A stretch of 64,000 nucleotides of DNA. Origin: Motilimonas pumila (GTDB taxonomy: Bacteria; Pseudomonadota; Gammaproteobacteria; Enterobacterales; CBDFNC01). The stretch is taken from contig NZ_QZCH01000014.1 of the NCBI RefSeq assembly GCF_003596335.1, forward strand, positions 1 to 64,000, read 5' to 3'. Position 1 is the first letter of the stretch; each line of letters starts with the position of its first letter. The position numbers and the translations under genes are program-made. The notes beneath the pieces are model-generated. The model ran no database searches and was not told the origin of the DNA. It saw only the letters and a list, made by a program, of their open reading frames with translations. Of the stretch, positions 1 through 8,624 are shown piece after piece.

Positions 1-83
1 CAATGGATGAAGGTCTACGTTTCGCTATCCGTGAAGGTGGCCGTACTGTAGGTGCTGGTGTTGTATCTAAAATCTTCAGCTAA
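1..83 (+). CDS. tuf: Elongation factor Tu, C-terminal end (partial)
   Basis: Only the last 27 codons are inside the window (reading from base 3 to the TAA at 81-83). They encode the end of the EF-Tu beta-barrel domain 3, including MDEGLRFAIREGGRTVGAG, which is nearly invariant in bacterial EF-Tu. EF-Tu delivers aminoacyl-tRNA to the ribosome as a GTP complex. Codon choice is that of a very highly expressed gene (CGT, GGT, GTA, TTC, ATC), a useful yardstick for the candidate S-layer gene at 44704. A terminator follows, so the polysaccharide genes downstream are probably a separate transcription unit. Confidence 0.97.
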   Translation, partial: MDEGLRFAIREGGRTVGAGVVSKIFS

Positions 84-107
84 TACTGAGATTTGATACT
101 CACCTCA

Positions 108-134
108 AAAGGTCGCTTAGGCGGCCTTTTTTTT
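108..134 (+). terminator. Rho-independent terminator after tuf
   Basis: The stem AGGTCGC/GCGGCCT (one G-T wobble) has a TTAG loop and runs directly into eight T residues. It lies 25 bases past the tuf stop and ends tuf transcription. Confidence 0.9.
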
Positions 135-200
135 ATTCAAAAAAAGCCATATTGTGGTCAGCTTATTAGATTAAGTAGAACAAAATAGTTAGGAAAAACA

Positions 201-1079
201 ATGAAAGTCGTGGTTACTGGAGCAAATGGTCAAGTCGGCCAAGAGTTATGTGCAAGAATAACAGCGCTAGGGTGGCAGCTCATTGCGTTAGATGTTGCGG
301 GTTTAGATATTACCGACGAGCAAGCGGTGAGCGAGCTTTTATTAAAAGAAAGCCCAAATCTAGTCATTAACGCAGCGGCATACACTGCAGTAGATAAAGC
401 CGAAGAGCAGGTTGATCTGGCGTATGCTGTCAATGAAAGCGGCTCCATAAACCTAGCAAAAGCGACCGCAACATTAAACATTCCATTGTTACATATCAGC
501 ACAGACTATGTGTTTGAAGGTAATAAAGAGGGGGTTTACCAAGAAACAGATGTAACAGGGCCGACCGGTGTTTATGGTAAAAGTAAGCTCGCAGGAGATG
601 TCGCACTCGCAAAGCTAAACTCACAGCATATTATCTTGCGCACAGCCTGGGTATTTGGCCAACAAGGTAACAACTTCGTTAAGACCATGCTAAAGCTCGC
701 CGATCGTGAAGAACTGGGTGTAGTCGCAGACCAATATGGCTCGCCTACCTACGCCGGTGATATTGCAGCTGCATTACTAACCATTGCTGAAAAGGTGCAA
801 GCCGGTGAGCGTATCGCGTGGGGTGTATATCACTTTACAGGTTTGCCATATGTTAATTGGGCCGAGTTTGCTGAGTATATCTTTGAGCAGGCTAAAGCGC
901 AGAAGTTGTTAACGGATACGCCAAAAGTAAACCATATCACTACGGCTGATTACCCAACACCCGCTACGCGTCCAGCTAACTCAAAGCTTGCATGCGGAAA
1001 AATACAGCAGGCATTTGGGATTGAGGCCAGTGATTGGCAAGCAGCATTGTTAACGCTTCATAAGTATCAAATTCACTAA
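201..1079 (+). CDS. rfbD: dTDP-4-dehydrorhamnose reductase
   Basis: This enzyme carries out the last step of dTDP-L-rhamnose synthesis, the NAD(P)H-dependent reduction of dTDP-4-dehydro-L-rhamnose. The 292-residue protein has the RmlD family's usual length. The N-terminal Rossmann motif GANGQVG lies at residues 7-13, the STDYVF block near residue 100, and the catalytic YGKSK motif near residue 125. The ATG follows an AGGA-like ribosome site. It stands alone beside tuf, whereas rfbA, rfbC and rfbB are 29 kb away at 30.0-32.6 kb, so the four-gene rhamnose set is split across the two ends of the glycan locus. The Met at residue 1 is the natural start because the dinucleotide-binding strand begins immediately. 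Confidence 0.95.
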   Translation: MKVVVTGANGQVGQELCARITALGWQLIALDVAGLDITDEQAVSELLLKESPNLVINAAAYTAVDKAEEQVDLAYAVNESGSINLAKATATLNIPLLHISTDYVFEGNKEGVYQETDVTGPTGVYGKSKLAGDVALAKLNSQHIILRTAWVFGQQGNNFVKTMLKLADREELGVVADQYGSPTYAGDIAAALLTIAEKVQAGERIAWGVYHFTGLPYVNWAEFAEYIFEQAKAQKLLTDTPKVNHITTADYPTPATRPANSKLACGKIQQAFGIEASDWQAALLTLHKYQIH

Positions 1080-1090
1080 ACGTCATTCAA

Positions 1091-1135
1091 AACCTCTTGC
1101 GCAGAGCTAGAACAGAAGAGCTCTGCAAGAGTTGG
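1091..1135 (+). other. Stem-loop after rfbD
   Basis: A long inverted repeat begins 12 bases after the rfbD stop: CTCTTGC..AGAGCT on the left and AGCTCTGCAAGAG on the right, with a two-base bulge and a ten-base loop. No T-tract follows, so it is not a canonical terminator. It could be an mRNA 3'-end stabiliser, a weak terminator or an attenuator ahead of manB. The function is not decidable from sequence. Confidence 0.55.
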
Positions 1136-1294
1136 TAGGAATTGCTTTATGTAAAGCGGCCTATAAATATCTAGCGCACAAATATTACTTTTCCATTGTT
1201 GTTTATGTGCTCCTCTATCATTCCCCCCTATACTTAAGACCAGTAAAGTATGAAAAACTGTTAAGATATTGATGCGTAACTCTATGTTGCAAAT

Positions 1295-1302
1295 GGCGGT
1301 AC
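1295..1302 (+). promoter_or_regulatory. ops/JUMPstart-like element upstream of manB
   Basis: The octamer GGCGGTAC lies 20 bases before the manB TTG, in the untranslated leader of the long glycan operon. It differs at one position from the core ops sequence GGCGGTAG recognised by the antiterminator RfaH in enterobacterial O-antigen and capsule operons. The position is right for RfaH recruitment, but an 8-mer with one mismatch is weak evidence. Confidence 0.3.
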
Positions 1303-1321
1303 TTAGATAGCGGAGGGTGAC

Positions 1322-2692
1322 TTGCAAAAGCTTACATGTTTTAAGGCCTATGATATCCGGGGGAGGCTTGGTGACGAGCTCAATGAGGAAATTGCATACC
1401 GAATTGGTAGAGCTTATGGAGAAGTGATTAAGCCAAAGAAAGTTGTCATTGGTGCAGATGTAAGAGCCACAAGTGAGTCCCTAAAAAGTGCAACAATAAG
1501 GGGGCTAAACGATGCCGGTGTGGATGTCATCGATCTCGGAATGACAGGAACAGAAGAAATTTATTTCGCTACCTTTTTTTTGGAACTTGATGGTGGGATA
1601 GAGATAACAGCTAGCCATAACCCTATTGACTACAATGGCATGAAACTGGTTAAAGACAAAGCTCAGCCAATAAGTAGAGAATCTGGTTTAGACCAGATAC
1701 AAGCACTTGCTGAAGCTGCCAACTTTTCAGCTATAAAAAAGCAAGGCCAGTCGAGAAAAAGCACGGTAATTGACGAATATATAAAACATATTTTGTCATA
1801 TATCTCGTTAGCGAATATTACGCCTCTAACGCTTGTTGTTAATGCCGGTAATGGCGCCGCTGGCCATGTAGTTGATAAGTTAGAACGAATTTTTCTGGAC
1901 CAAGATGTCCCAATTCATTTCATTAAAATTCATCATCAAGCCGATGCCAGTTTCCCCAACGGAATCCCAAACCCTCTATTGCCCGAAAATAGGTCTTCAA
2001 CAAGCAAAGCTGTGATTGAACACAATGCAGACTTTGGCATTGCATGGGATGGTGATTTTGACCGCTGCTTTCTCTTTGATGAAAAGGGGCAATTTGTTGA
2101 AGGTTATTACATTGTCGGGTTACTTGCAGAAGCTTTCCTTACAAAAGAGCAAGGAGCTAAAGTCATTCATGACCCTAGGTTAACCTGGAATACGATAGAC
2201 ATTGCGCAGCAGTGCGGCGGACAAGCAATACAAAGTCAAACGGGGCATGCTTTTATTAAAGAGCGTATGCGTAAAGAAGACGCTGTCTATGGTGGAGAAA
2301 TGAGTGCTCACCATTATTTTAAAGGCTTCTCTTATTGTGATTCAGGAATGATTCCTTGGCTACTTGTAGCCGAACTCGTTTGTATTAAAGGTGTACCATT
2401 ATCAACAATGTTAGCGCAAAGGATCCAAGCTTATCCTGCGTCAGGGGAAATAAACCGAACCATTCTCTCCCCCCAACCGGCTATTGATGAAGTGAAAGCG
2501 GTGTTTGAGGGGGAAGCAATAGCAGTAGACCTCACTGATGGTTTAAGCATGGAGTTTAAAAGTTGGCGGTTCAACCTTCGAATGTCTAATACAGAGCCCT
2601 TAGTTAGGCTGAATGTAGAAAGCCGGGCAGATCAAGCGTTGATGGAACAAAAAACCAAACAGATATTAGGAATTTTAGACAATGCGAAATGA
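1322..2692 (+). CDS. manB: Phosphomannomutase (alpha-D-phosphohexomutase family)
   Basis: The enzyme interconverts mannose-6-phosphate and mannose-1-phosphate, feeding GDP-mannose synthesis. The 456-residue protein has the full four-domain mutase layout. The N terminus KAYDIRG, the phosphoserine loop TASHNP (Ser about residue 98), the Mg-binding DGDFDR at about 242-247 and the C-terminal phosphate-binding SNTEP are all present. It begins with TTG, set by a strong GGAGG six bases upstream and by similarity to the CpsG/ManB N terminus. It overlaps manC by 11 bases, so the two are translationally coupled. It is probably the first gene of the main operon. Confidence 0.95.
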   Translation: MQKLTCFKAYDIRGRLGDELNEEIAYRIGRAYGEVIKPKKVVIGADVRATSESLKSATIRGLNDAGVDVIDLGMTGTEEIYFATFFLELDGGIEITASHNPIDYNGMKLVKDKAQPISRESGLDQIQALAEAANFSAIKKQGQSRKSTVIDEYIKHILSYISLANITPLTLVVNAGNGAAGHVVDKLERIFLDQDVPIHFIKIHHQADASFPNGIPNPLLPENRSSTSKAVIEHNADFGIAWDGDFDRCFLFDEKGQFVEGYYIVGLLAEAFLTKEQGAKVIHDPRLTWNTIDIAQQCGGQAIQSQTGHAFIKERMRKEDAVYGGEMSAHHYFKGFSYCDSGMIPWLLVAELVCIKGVPLSTMLAQRIQAYPASGEINRTILSPQPAIDEVKAVFEGEAIAVDLTDGLSMEFKSWRFNLRMSNTEPLVRLNVESRADQALMEQKTKQILGILDNAK

Positions 2693-4088
2693 TGTATTTC
2701 CCGTTATTTTATCGGGTGGCTGCGGCAGTCGACTATGGCCAGTATCGAGGAAACATTATCCAAAGCAATTTCTCAAATTAGCCTCAGAACACACCATGTT
2801 ACAAGACACAGCTTTAAGGTTAAAAGGCTATAATTCACCCATAGCGGTTTGTAATGAAAGTCACCGTTTCATTCTGGCGGAGCAGCTACAACAAATTGGG
2901 CACCAACCTGCAGCCATTATCCTAGAGCCCGTGGCTAGAAATACAGCCCCAGCAATTGCATTAGCAGCACTGGCTGCGCAAGAGTTAAATGAAAACGCTA
3001 TGCTAGTGGTGTTGCCGGCAGATCATGTAATCGAAGACCAAGAGGCTTTTCAATCCGCTGTTGAAGTCGCTTTAGAAGAAGCAAAAAATGACACGTTAGT
3101 CACTTTTGGCATTATCCCTACAAAGCCGGAAACTGGTTTTGGCTACATTCAGGCCCATGAACAAAAGACAACGGTGAGCAGGATCGCTCGATTTGTTGAA
3201 AAGCCTGATCAAAAAACCGCGCAAGCATACCTTGATAGTGGTGACTATTACTGGAATAGCGGCATGTTCGTTTTTAAAGCTGATGCATTTTTAAAGGAGC
3301 TGAAAAAGCATGATAATGCGATTTATCAAGCTGCAGCCTCAGCTTTTCAAAATGCGGCGTCTGATTTAGACTTTGTGCGTGTTAACAGCGATGACTTTAT
3401 GCTTAGCCCAAATGACTCTATCGATTACGCCGTGATGGAAAAGACTGATAAAGGCATGGTCTTACCCATTAATGTGGGCTGGAATGATGTAGGTTCTTTC
3501 TCTGCAATCTGGGATATTCGTGCGAAAGATGCAGCGGGAAATGTGCAAATGGGAGACGTAGTTAACATAGATTCAAACAATTGCTTAGTGCAATCTGAAA
3601 ATCAATTTATTGCGACAATCGGCGTTGATGATCTCATTGTGATAGGCACCAAAGATTCTGTTTTAGTGGCCCATAAAGATAAGGTTCAAGATGTAAAAAA
3701 AGTCGTGCAATACCTTGAGCAAACAAAGCGCTGTGAGCATTTACTGCACAGAGAGGTACATCGGCCCTGGGGCAAGTACGATTCAATCGATAATGGCAAG
3801 CGCTACCAAGTGAAGCATATAACGGTGAAGCCAGGTGCTTCTTTGTCACAACAAATGCATCACCATAGAGCAGAGCATTGGGTGGTAGTTTCAGGCACCG
3901 CCATTGTCGAAATTAATGAAAAAGAGCAGTTGTTATCAGAAAACGAGTCCGCGTATATTCCCTTGGGAGCAACCCATCGGCTTACCAACCCTGGTAAGAT
4001 TAACCTTGAGCTCATCGAAGTGCAAAGCGGCAGCTACCTAGGCGAAGATGATATTGTTCGGTTTGATGACGTATTTGGGCGAAATTAA
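2682..4088 (+). CDS. manC: Mannose-1-phosphate guanylyltransferase / mannose-6-phosphate isomerase
   Basis: This bifunctional type II GMP-PMI makes GDP-mannose from mannose-1-phosphate and GTP, and can also isomerise fructose-6-phosphate to mannose-6-phosphate. The nucleotidyltransferase signature [10 protein letters not shown] is at residues 10-19, LPADH near 111 and FVEKP near 171. The C-terminal cupin/PMI domain starts with RPWGKY near 361 and carries the metal-ligand stretch [10 protein letters not shown]. The 468-residue length matches the AlgA/ManC family. The start lies inside the 3' end of manB. No gmd or fcl follows, so mannose itself rather than fucose is the likely product sugar. 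Confidence 0.95.
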   Translation: MRNDVFPVILSGGCGSRLWPVSRKHYPKQFLKLASEHTMLQDTALRLKGYNSPIAVCNESHRFILAEQLQQIGHQPAAIILEPVARNTAPAIALAALAAQELNENAMLVVLPADHVIEDQEAFQSAVEVALEEAKNDTLVTFGIIPTKPETGFGYIQAHEQKTTVSRIARFVEKPDQKTAQAYLDSGDYYWNSGMFVFKADAFLKELKKHDNAIYQAAASAFQNAASDLDFVRVNSDDFMLSPNDSIDYAVMEKTDKGMVLPINVGWNDVGSFSAIWDIRAKDAAGNVQMGDVVNIDSNNCLVQSENQFIATIGVDDLIVIGTKDSVLVAHKDKVQDVKKVVQYLEQTKRCEHLLHREVHRPWGKYDSIDNGKRYQVKHITVKPGASLSQQMHHHRAEHWVVVSGTAIVEINEKEQLLSENESAYIPLGATHRLTNPGKINLELIEVQSGSYLGEDDIVRFDDVFGRN

Positions 4089-4213
4089 CTGGCTTAGCCT
4101 GGGCCGATTGATTTGGCACTTATCTTGAATCAATGCAATAACGGTGAGCGGTCGCAAGGCTGTAGTTTGTACTTGAAATCTCATGGCGCTGCTATTAGCA
4201 TGCTTCGCTTAAG

Positions 4214-5008
4214 ATGTCAGATAGTAAGAAGCGCATGAGGCTCTCACAAGCAATTCCTTTAATTCATGTTCAAGCATGCATGAAGCTCAAGTCACAAGCC
4301 AACACACTGGTATTTAGTTACCTATGGTGGGTGTTAGAGCCACTATTATTTGTCCTGCTATTTTATTTCGTGTTTAAGCATGTATTAAACCGTGGGGGAG
4401 ATGATTACTTCTTATTCCTCATGATGGGGAAAATTCCCTTCTTGTGGTTTTCTAAGGCCGTCAACTCTGGCGCAATGAGCATTCAACAAAACAAAGGCCT
4501 CATTAGCCAGCGGGTTATTCCTAAAGTCATATTCCCCTTAGTAAACTGTCAAGAAGCGTTATACAAACAGGCGTTTGCATTTTCTATACTAATAGTATTT
4601 CTTGTAGCCAATGGTCATCATGATGTGTTGAATTGGTGGCAAGCCATTCCCTTAATCATACTGCAGTACTTATTAATTGCGGGGGTCGCGGTGTTGTTCT
4701 CATGTTTTGCGACATTTGCGCGCGATTTTACCGTAGTAATAGGTATGTTTATGATGTGTTTAATGTTTACGTCGGGTATTTTCTGGGATGTAAATACCAT
4801 CCAAGATCCCGCCTTGAGAGATTTGCTACTTATGATAAACCCATTAGCCGCTATCATTGATGGCTATCGGAAAGTCTTTATGTACCAAGAACTACTGAAT
4901 TTAAAGTACATGTTGTGTGTTTTGGCGTGGTCGATTACAACCTTTGGGGTGGGGTATTGGGCGCTTAATCGTTACAGTAACACATTAACAAGAAGGTTAT
5001 TTGCGTGA
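4214..5008 (+). CDS. wzm: Polysaccharide ABC exporter, permease (Wzm type), first copy
   Basis: A 264-residue ABC-2 type integral membrane protein with about six hydrophobic segments. It has the family pattern of a cytoplasmic amphipathic N terminus, then YLWWVLEPLLFVLLFYFVF, then MGKIPFLWF. Wzm pairs with Wzt to move undecaprenyl-linked O-polysaccharide or capsule across the inner membrane. The stop overlaps the GTG of the ATPase gene by four bases (GTGA), typical of wzm-wzt pairs. A 125-base gap before it holds no recognisable gene. The exact sugar cargo cannot be read from this protein. Confidence 0.88.
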   Translation: MSDSKKRMRLSQAIPLIHVQACMKLKSQANTLVFSYLWWVLEPLLFVLLFYFVFKHVLNRGGDDYFLFLMMGKIPFLWFSKAVNSGAMSIQQNKGLISQRVIPKVIFPLVNCQEALYKQAFAFSILIVFLVANGHHDVLNWWQAIPLIILQYLLIAGVAVLFSCFATFARDFTVVIGMFMMCLMFTSGIFWDVNTIQDPALRDLLLMINPLAAIIDGYRKVFMYQELLNLKYMLCVLAWSITTFGVGYWALNRYSNTLTRRLFA

Positions 5009-5694
5009 CGCTACCTATCATTAATGTCAACAACGTAACAATCGAATACACTTCTAGGGTCGGCTTTTTTAAGCGCTTTAAGCATAAAGCATTGGATGAC
5101 GTTAGCTTTGAAGTTCAACCTGGAGAGGTGTTTGGCATCCTAGGGGGAAATGGTTCAGGTAAGTCTACTTTGCTTAAGGTACTCGGCGGCATTCTTCACC
5201 CTGATGAAGGTGAAATACTCGTTAAGCCAGGGGTTTCTAGAGCCTTGCTGTCCTTGGGCTTAGGCTTTAACCCCGAGCTAACCGGGGAAGATAACGCAAT
5301 AATTAGTTCAATGTTAAATGGATACAGCAAGAAGCAGGCGCAAGACTTGTGTAAAGATATTGCTGAGTATTCAGAGTTGGGCCATTTTTTCTACCAGCCG
5401 GTTAAAACCTACTCTTCTGGAATGAAGTCTCGCTTAGCTTTCTCAACTGCAGTATTGACAGAAGTTGATGTGCTGCTCGTTGATGAAGTTCTAAGCGTAG
5501 GCGATAAAAAGTTTAAACAAAAAGCGCAAGAGACATTGTCTGAAAAAATAAAAGGGCATCAAACAGTGGTCTTTGTTTCGCACAGTGAGCAACAAGTTAG
5601 AAAACTGTGTGACAGATCAATTTGGTTAAAAGATGGTGTCCTGCAAGCTTATGGACCAACAGCCGAAGTGATTTCAAAATACAATAATGGTTGA
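5005..5694 (+). CDS. wzt: Polysaccharide ABC exporter, ATP-binding protein (Wzt type, short)
   Basis: This is the ATPase partner of the permease just upstream. Walker A GGNGSGKST is at about residues 47-55, the signature YSSGM near 136, Walker B VLLVDEVLSVGD near 155, and the switch His follows in FVSHS. At 229 residues it lacks the C-terminal carbohydrate-recognition domain found in the second Wzt at 46294. It therefore resembles KpsT/TagH-type or short Wzt proteins that do not read a terminal modification. The GTG start is fixed by the four-base overlap with wzm. Confidence 0.9.
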   Translation: MTLPIINVNNVTIEYTSRVGFFKRFKHKALDDVSFEVQPGEVFGILGGNGSGKSTLLKVLGGILHPDEGEILVKPGVSRALLSLGLGFNPELTGEDNAIISSMLNGYSKKQAQDLCKDIAEYSELGHFFYQPVKTYSSGMKSRLAFSTAVLTEVDVLLVDEVLSVGDKKFKQKAQETLSEKIKGHQTVVFVSHSEQQVRKLCDRSIWLKDGVLQAYGPTAEVISKYNNG

Positions 5695-5833
5695 AGGCTT
5701 CAATGTTGCTTTCATCAGTAAAATCAAAAAATACACCCGCATGCAAGGTGCAAGAGAATTTATTGATAAACCTTTGAAGCTACGCATTGCTGACAAGCTT
5801 GTTATCATTCATAATTTGCACCCGCTAATATAG
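5687..5833 (+). CDS. Small open frame overlapping the end of wzt, possible gene remnant
   Basis: An ATG inside the last codons of wzt opens a 48-codon frame beginning MVEGFNVAFISKIKKYTR and ending at TAG 5831-5833. Its eight-base overlap with wzt is typical of coupled genes. The N terminus resembles the first beta strand of a Rossmann-like glycosyltransferase, but I do not recognise a family. It may be the start of a decayed glycosyltransferase gene or chance. The 120 bases after it, up to the sulfite-generating gene, show nothing further. Confidence 0.25.
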   Translation: MVEGFNVAFISKIKKYTRMQGAREFIDKPLKLRIADKLVIIHNLHPLI

Positions 5834-5955
5834 CTGAATAACTGAGATGGGCTTACGTAGATGCTTGTGTGCAGTTACGTATGTGGCGCGTGTTGCTATT
5901 AATTGATTTTTAGTTTTCCCGTACACCGTATCTTCAATTTGTAGGAATAATATCT

Positions 5956-6627
5956 ATGACTAATGAAATATCTGCTGCAAGTAATAGGATTGTAAGCAAG
6001 ATAGATGAATTAATAGATTTAGATAAAAAAATATTCATAACGTCATCATTTCAAACTCAAAGTTTACCCTTGTTACATATCATCTCCCAAGCTAAAAAAA
6101 CGGTGCCGGTAGCATTTATCGATACAGGATACCTTTTCCCTGAAACGTACAAGTTTAAAGATTACCTCGTGGAACGTTTGGGTATAGAAGTGGTATCGCT
6201 TACTAGTAATGTCAGCATGTTAGAACAAAAATCTAGCAACGGCGATTTGCTGTTTCTGACCAACACCGAAAGATGCTGTCAGTTAAATAAAGTTGATGTG
6301 TTGCAAGAGTACTCAAAGAACTTTGATATTTGGGTGAGCGGTGTGCGTGCTGATCAAAGCAAAACCAGAAGTCATTTAAAAGAGTTTCAAACTAACACCA
6401 ATGGTACTACTCGCTATCACCCTATGCTGCCTTGGACATCAAAAATGGTGTTTGATTATAGAAAACTGCATAACTTGCCTGAACATCCCCTTGAAGCTAA
6501 AGGTTATTTGAGCGTAGGGTGTATGCCTTGTACAAGCACTTACCTTGAAAGTGTTGGTAGCGAACGGAGTGGTCGTTGGCAAGGCATGAAAAAAGAAGAA
6601 TGTGGATTACATACAAATTTAGCTTGA
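5956..6627 (+). CDS. APS reductase-like protein (CysH family, four-cysteine type), sulfite generator
   Basis: A CysH-family reductase, expected to reduce adenylyl sulfate (APS) to sulfite with thioredoxin electrons. The substrate loop is IDTGYLFPETY at about residues 55-65. The cysteine pair C107-C108 and the CxxC at C189/C192 are the four ligands of the [4Fe-4S] cluster that separates APS reductases from E. coli-type PAPS reductases. The catalytic cysteine is C216 in the C-terminal ECGLH motif. Length (223) is slightly below the usual 230-270. No cysI, cysJ, cysD or cysN is nearby, so this is not the standard assimilation operon. It sits 2 kb upstream of a UDP-sulfoquinovose synthase that needs sulfite, which suggests local supply for a sulfonated sugar (inference). 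Confidence 0.85.
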   Translation: MTNEISAASNRIVSKIDELIDLDKKIFITSSFQTQSLPLLHIISQAKKTVPVAFIDTGYLFPETYKFKDYLVERLGIEVVSLTSNVSMLEQKSSNGDLLFLTNTERCCQLNKVDVLQEYSKNFDIWVSGVRADQSKTRSHLKEFQTNTNGTTRYHPMLPWTSKMVFDYRKLHNLPEHPLEAKGYLSVGCMPCTSTYLESVGSERSGRWQGMKKEECGLHTNLA

Positions 6628-6640
6628 TTAGGTTGAAAAA

Positions 6641-7579
6641 TTGAAAGTATTGATTACCGGCGGCGCAGGGTATATAGGCGCAAATTTAACCAGTGAGTTA
6701 TTGCAAGATTGCAAAATTGCTAAAGTGACAATTTATGACAATTTTAGTCGTCAAAACTTTAATTGTTTGTCTCTTTTAAAGAACAGAGATGATGATAAGC
6801 TAAGTCTAACTCATGGTGAAATCTTGGATGGCGAGGCAATTGCGGCTCAGGTAGAGCAAGCTGACTGCATCATTCACTGTGCAGCTGTCTCCAAAACTCA
6901 TTATAACGGCGAAAACCCACACTTATTTGATCAAGTGAATCACTGGGGCACGGCTAATTTAGTACGAGAGTTATCCAAGGCAACAAGTCGTAAACGGGTT
7001 ATCTTTGCAAGCAGTGGTGCTGTGTATGGCAGTACGTCTTCGACAGTGACGGAAGAACAAGAAGCTCACCCTACAACTTCTTACGCCAATTCAAAATACC
7101 ATGCTGAGCAGCAGATTCGTCGTTTAGAAGGCTCTCATGATGTAAGCACCTTAAGAGTAGGCAGTGTTTTTGGGTTTGGCATAGCAACCCGGTTTGACTC
7201 CGTTATCAATAAGTTTTTTTTGAATGCGACCTTAGGTCGCCCAATAACCATCGAAGGCAACGGTGAGCAACGTAGGCCGTTTATTGCGATAAATGAAGTA
7301 ACAAAACTATTGCACATGCTTATCCATAATTCGGAACATACTGGGTTATTCAACGTTAACACGCATAACTGGAGTATTAACGAAATTGCTCATGGGTTTT
7401 TAACTGAATTTAAAGATCTAGAGATTCAATACGTCAATAGAAGTGAAAAGTTACAAGATATAAATATGCAAGAAACCGCAATCGTAAAGAATGTTATATC
7501 TGAATACGAAAATAAAGATTTTATAAGCTATTTGCTTGAAATGAAAAAAAGCTTTGATGCCGTCGAAGCCAATTTATAG
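6641..7579 (+). CDS. NAD-dependent epimerase/dehydratase (extended SDR), sugar nucleotide
   Basis: A 312-residue extended SDR. The NAD-binding GGAGYIG is at residues 7-13, the serine of the triad in ASSGAVYG near 125, and the catalytic YANSK near 148. The GNGEQRRPFI stretch is where NDP-sugar epimerases contact the nucleotide. The start is TTG, 13 bases after the reductase stop, because the first beta strand begins at residue 2. Activity (4-epimerase, reductase or dehydratase) cannot be assigned. Its place between the sulfite generator and SQD1-like gene suggests it acts on the same NDP-sugar branch. Confidence 0.8.
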   Translation: MKVLITGGAGYIGANLTSELLQDCKIAKVTIYDNFSRQNFNCLSLLKNRDDDKLSLTHGEILDGEAIAAQVEQADCIIHCAAVSKTHYNGENPHLFDQVNHWGTANLVRELSKATSRKRVIFASSGAVYGSTSSTVTEEQEAHPTTSYANSKYHAEQQIRRLEGSHDVSTLRVGSVFGFGIATRFDSVINKFFLNATLGRPITIEGNGEQRRPFIAINEVTKLLHMLIHNSEHTGLFNVNTHNWSINEIAHGFLTEFKDLEIQYVNRSEKLQDINMQETAIVKNVISEYENKDFISYLLEMKKSFDAVEANL

Positions 7580-7587
7580 GAAAAGAA

Positions 7588-8610
7588 ATGTATTTAAGTG
7601 ATAAGAATATTTTAGTAACCGGTGTTTGTGGCACGGTAGGCAAAGAGCTTGTAAAACAAATTTTGTCTGGCAAGTTCGGTAAAATTAAAGAACTTGTTGG
7701 TATAGATAACAACGAGTCTGAGTTATTTTTTACACAACAAGAGTTCGGTTCAAAAACGGCTAATTTTTACTTACGTGACTTACGTGATTACGGTGGTGTA
7801 AGAAATGTAATGGAAGGCATTGATATTGTTTTTCACGCGGCAGCTCTGAAACACGTAGGTATTTGTGAGATTTCACCCAATGAAGCCGTCAGCACCAATA
7901 TTGTTGGCCTGCAGAATTTAATTAAAGCAGCCAAGTGCTCACAAGTAGAGCGGTTTATTTTTACTAGCTCTGACAAAGCGGTAAACCCTACTAACGTAAT
8001 GGGAACCTCTAAGTTGATGGGTGAGCGCTTAGTATCTGCGGCAAATAACTCAAGAGAAAACAAAGGCACCATTTTCACATCGACACGGTTTGGTAATGTA
8101 CTGGGCTCTAGAGGCTCGGTAATCCCAATTTTTAAGAAGCAGATCCAAAGTGGCCAAAGTGTCACTTTGACTGACCGCGAAATGACGCGCTTTATTATGA
8201 CAATTGATGAAGCTGCTAATTTAGTTTTAGACTCAGGGCAACTTGCGGTAGGAGGAGAAGTCTTTATTACCAAAATGCCGGTGTGTCGGATTGAAGATAT
8301 TGCAAATGTTATGGTGGATGTATACGCAGAGCAAGGCATTATTTCAGAGAAGCCAGCAGTGACTGAAATTGGTGTGAAGCCGGGAGAAAAGCTATACGAA
8401 GAGTTGATGAGTCATGAAGAAATGCACCGTTCAATAGAAACGAAGCAGTATTTTGTGGTAAAGCCAGCTTTTAGAGATATGTACGATTTTGAATACAAGT
8501 ATGACAACGTAGTGAGCGAAGAGGTTAATAACCCATATAACTCATCAGAAGAGCCTGCAATGTCAGTTGATGAGCTTAAGGCATACTTATTAAAGCATTC
8601 GATTATTTAA
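7588..8610 (+). CDS. UDP-sugar 4,6-dehydratase-like SDR (CapD/CapE/PseB group)
   Basis: A soluble 340-residue member of the polysaccharide_synt_2 family. Features include TGVCGTVGKEL at residues 11-21, the AALKHV motif, SSDKAV near 129, and NPTNVMGTSK, in which methionine replaces the usual catalytic tyrosine, as in WbpM-type (Ser/Thr-Met-Lys) dehydratases. Also present are RFGNVLGSRGSV and the C-terminal KPGEKLYEEL. Such enzymes turn UDP-GlcNAc into 4-keto-6-deoxy intermediates. It lacks the membrane domain of the second dehydratase at 52898. It lies in a tight same-strand run with 8- and 14-base gaps on either side. Confidence 0.82.
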   Translation: MYLSDKNILVTGVCGTVGKELVKQILSGKFGKIKELVGIDNNESELFFTQQEFGSKTANFYLRDLRDYGGVRNVMEGIDIVFHAAALKHVGICEISPNEAVSTNIVGLQNLIKAAKCSQVERFIFTSSDKAVNPTNVMGTSKLMGERLVSAANNSRENKGTIFTSTRFGNVLGSRGSVIPIFKKQIQSGQSVTLTDREMTRFIMTIDEAANLVLDSGQLAVGGEVFITKMPVCRIEDIANVMVDVYAEQGIISEKPAVTEIGVKPGEKLYEELMSHEEMHRSIETKQYFVVKPAFRDMYDFEYKYDNVVSEEVNNPYNSSEEPAMSVDELKAYLLKHSII

Positions 8611-8624
8611 CTTAAGGTAAAAAA

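Noticed and set aside
4089..4213. Possible small RNA or gene between manC and wzm
   Set aside because: No convincing promoter, hairpin with T-tract, or open frame; treated as plain spacer.
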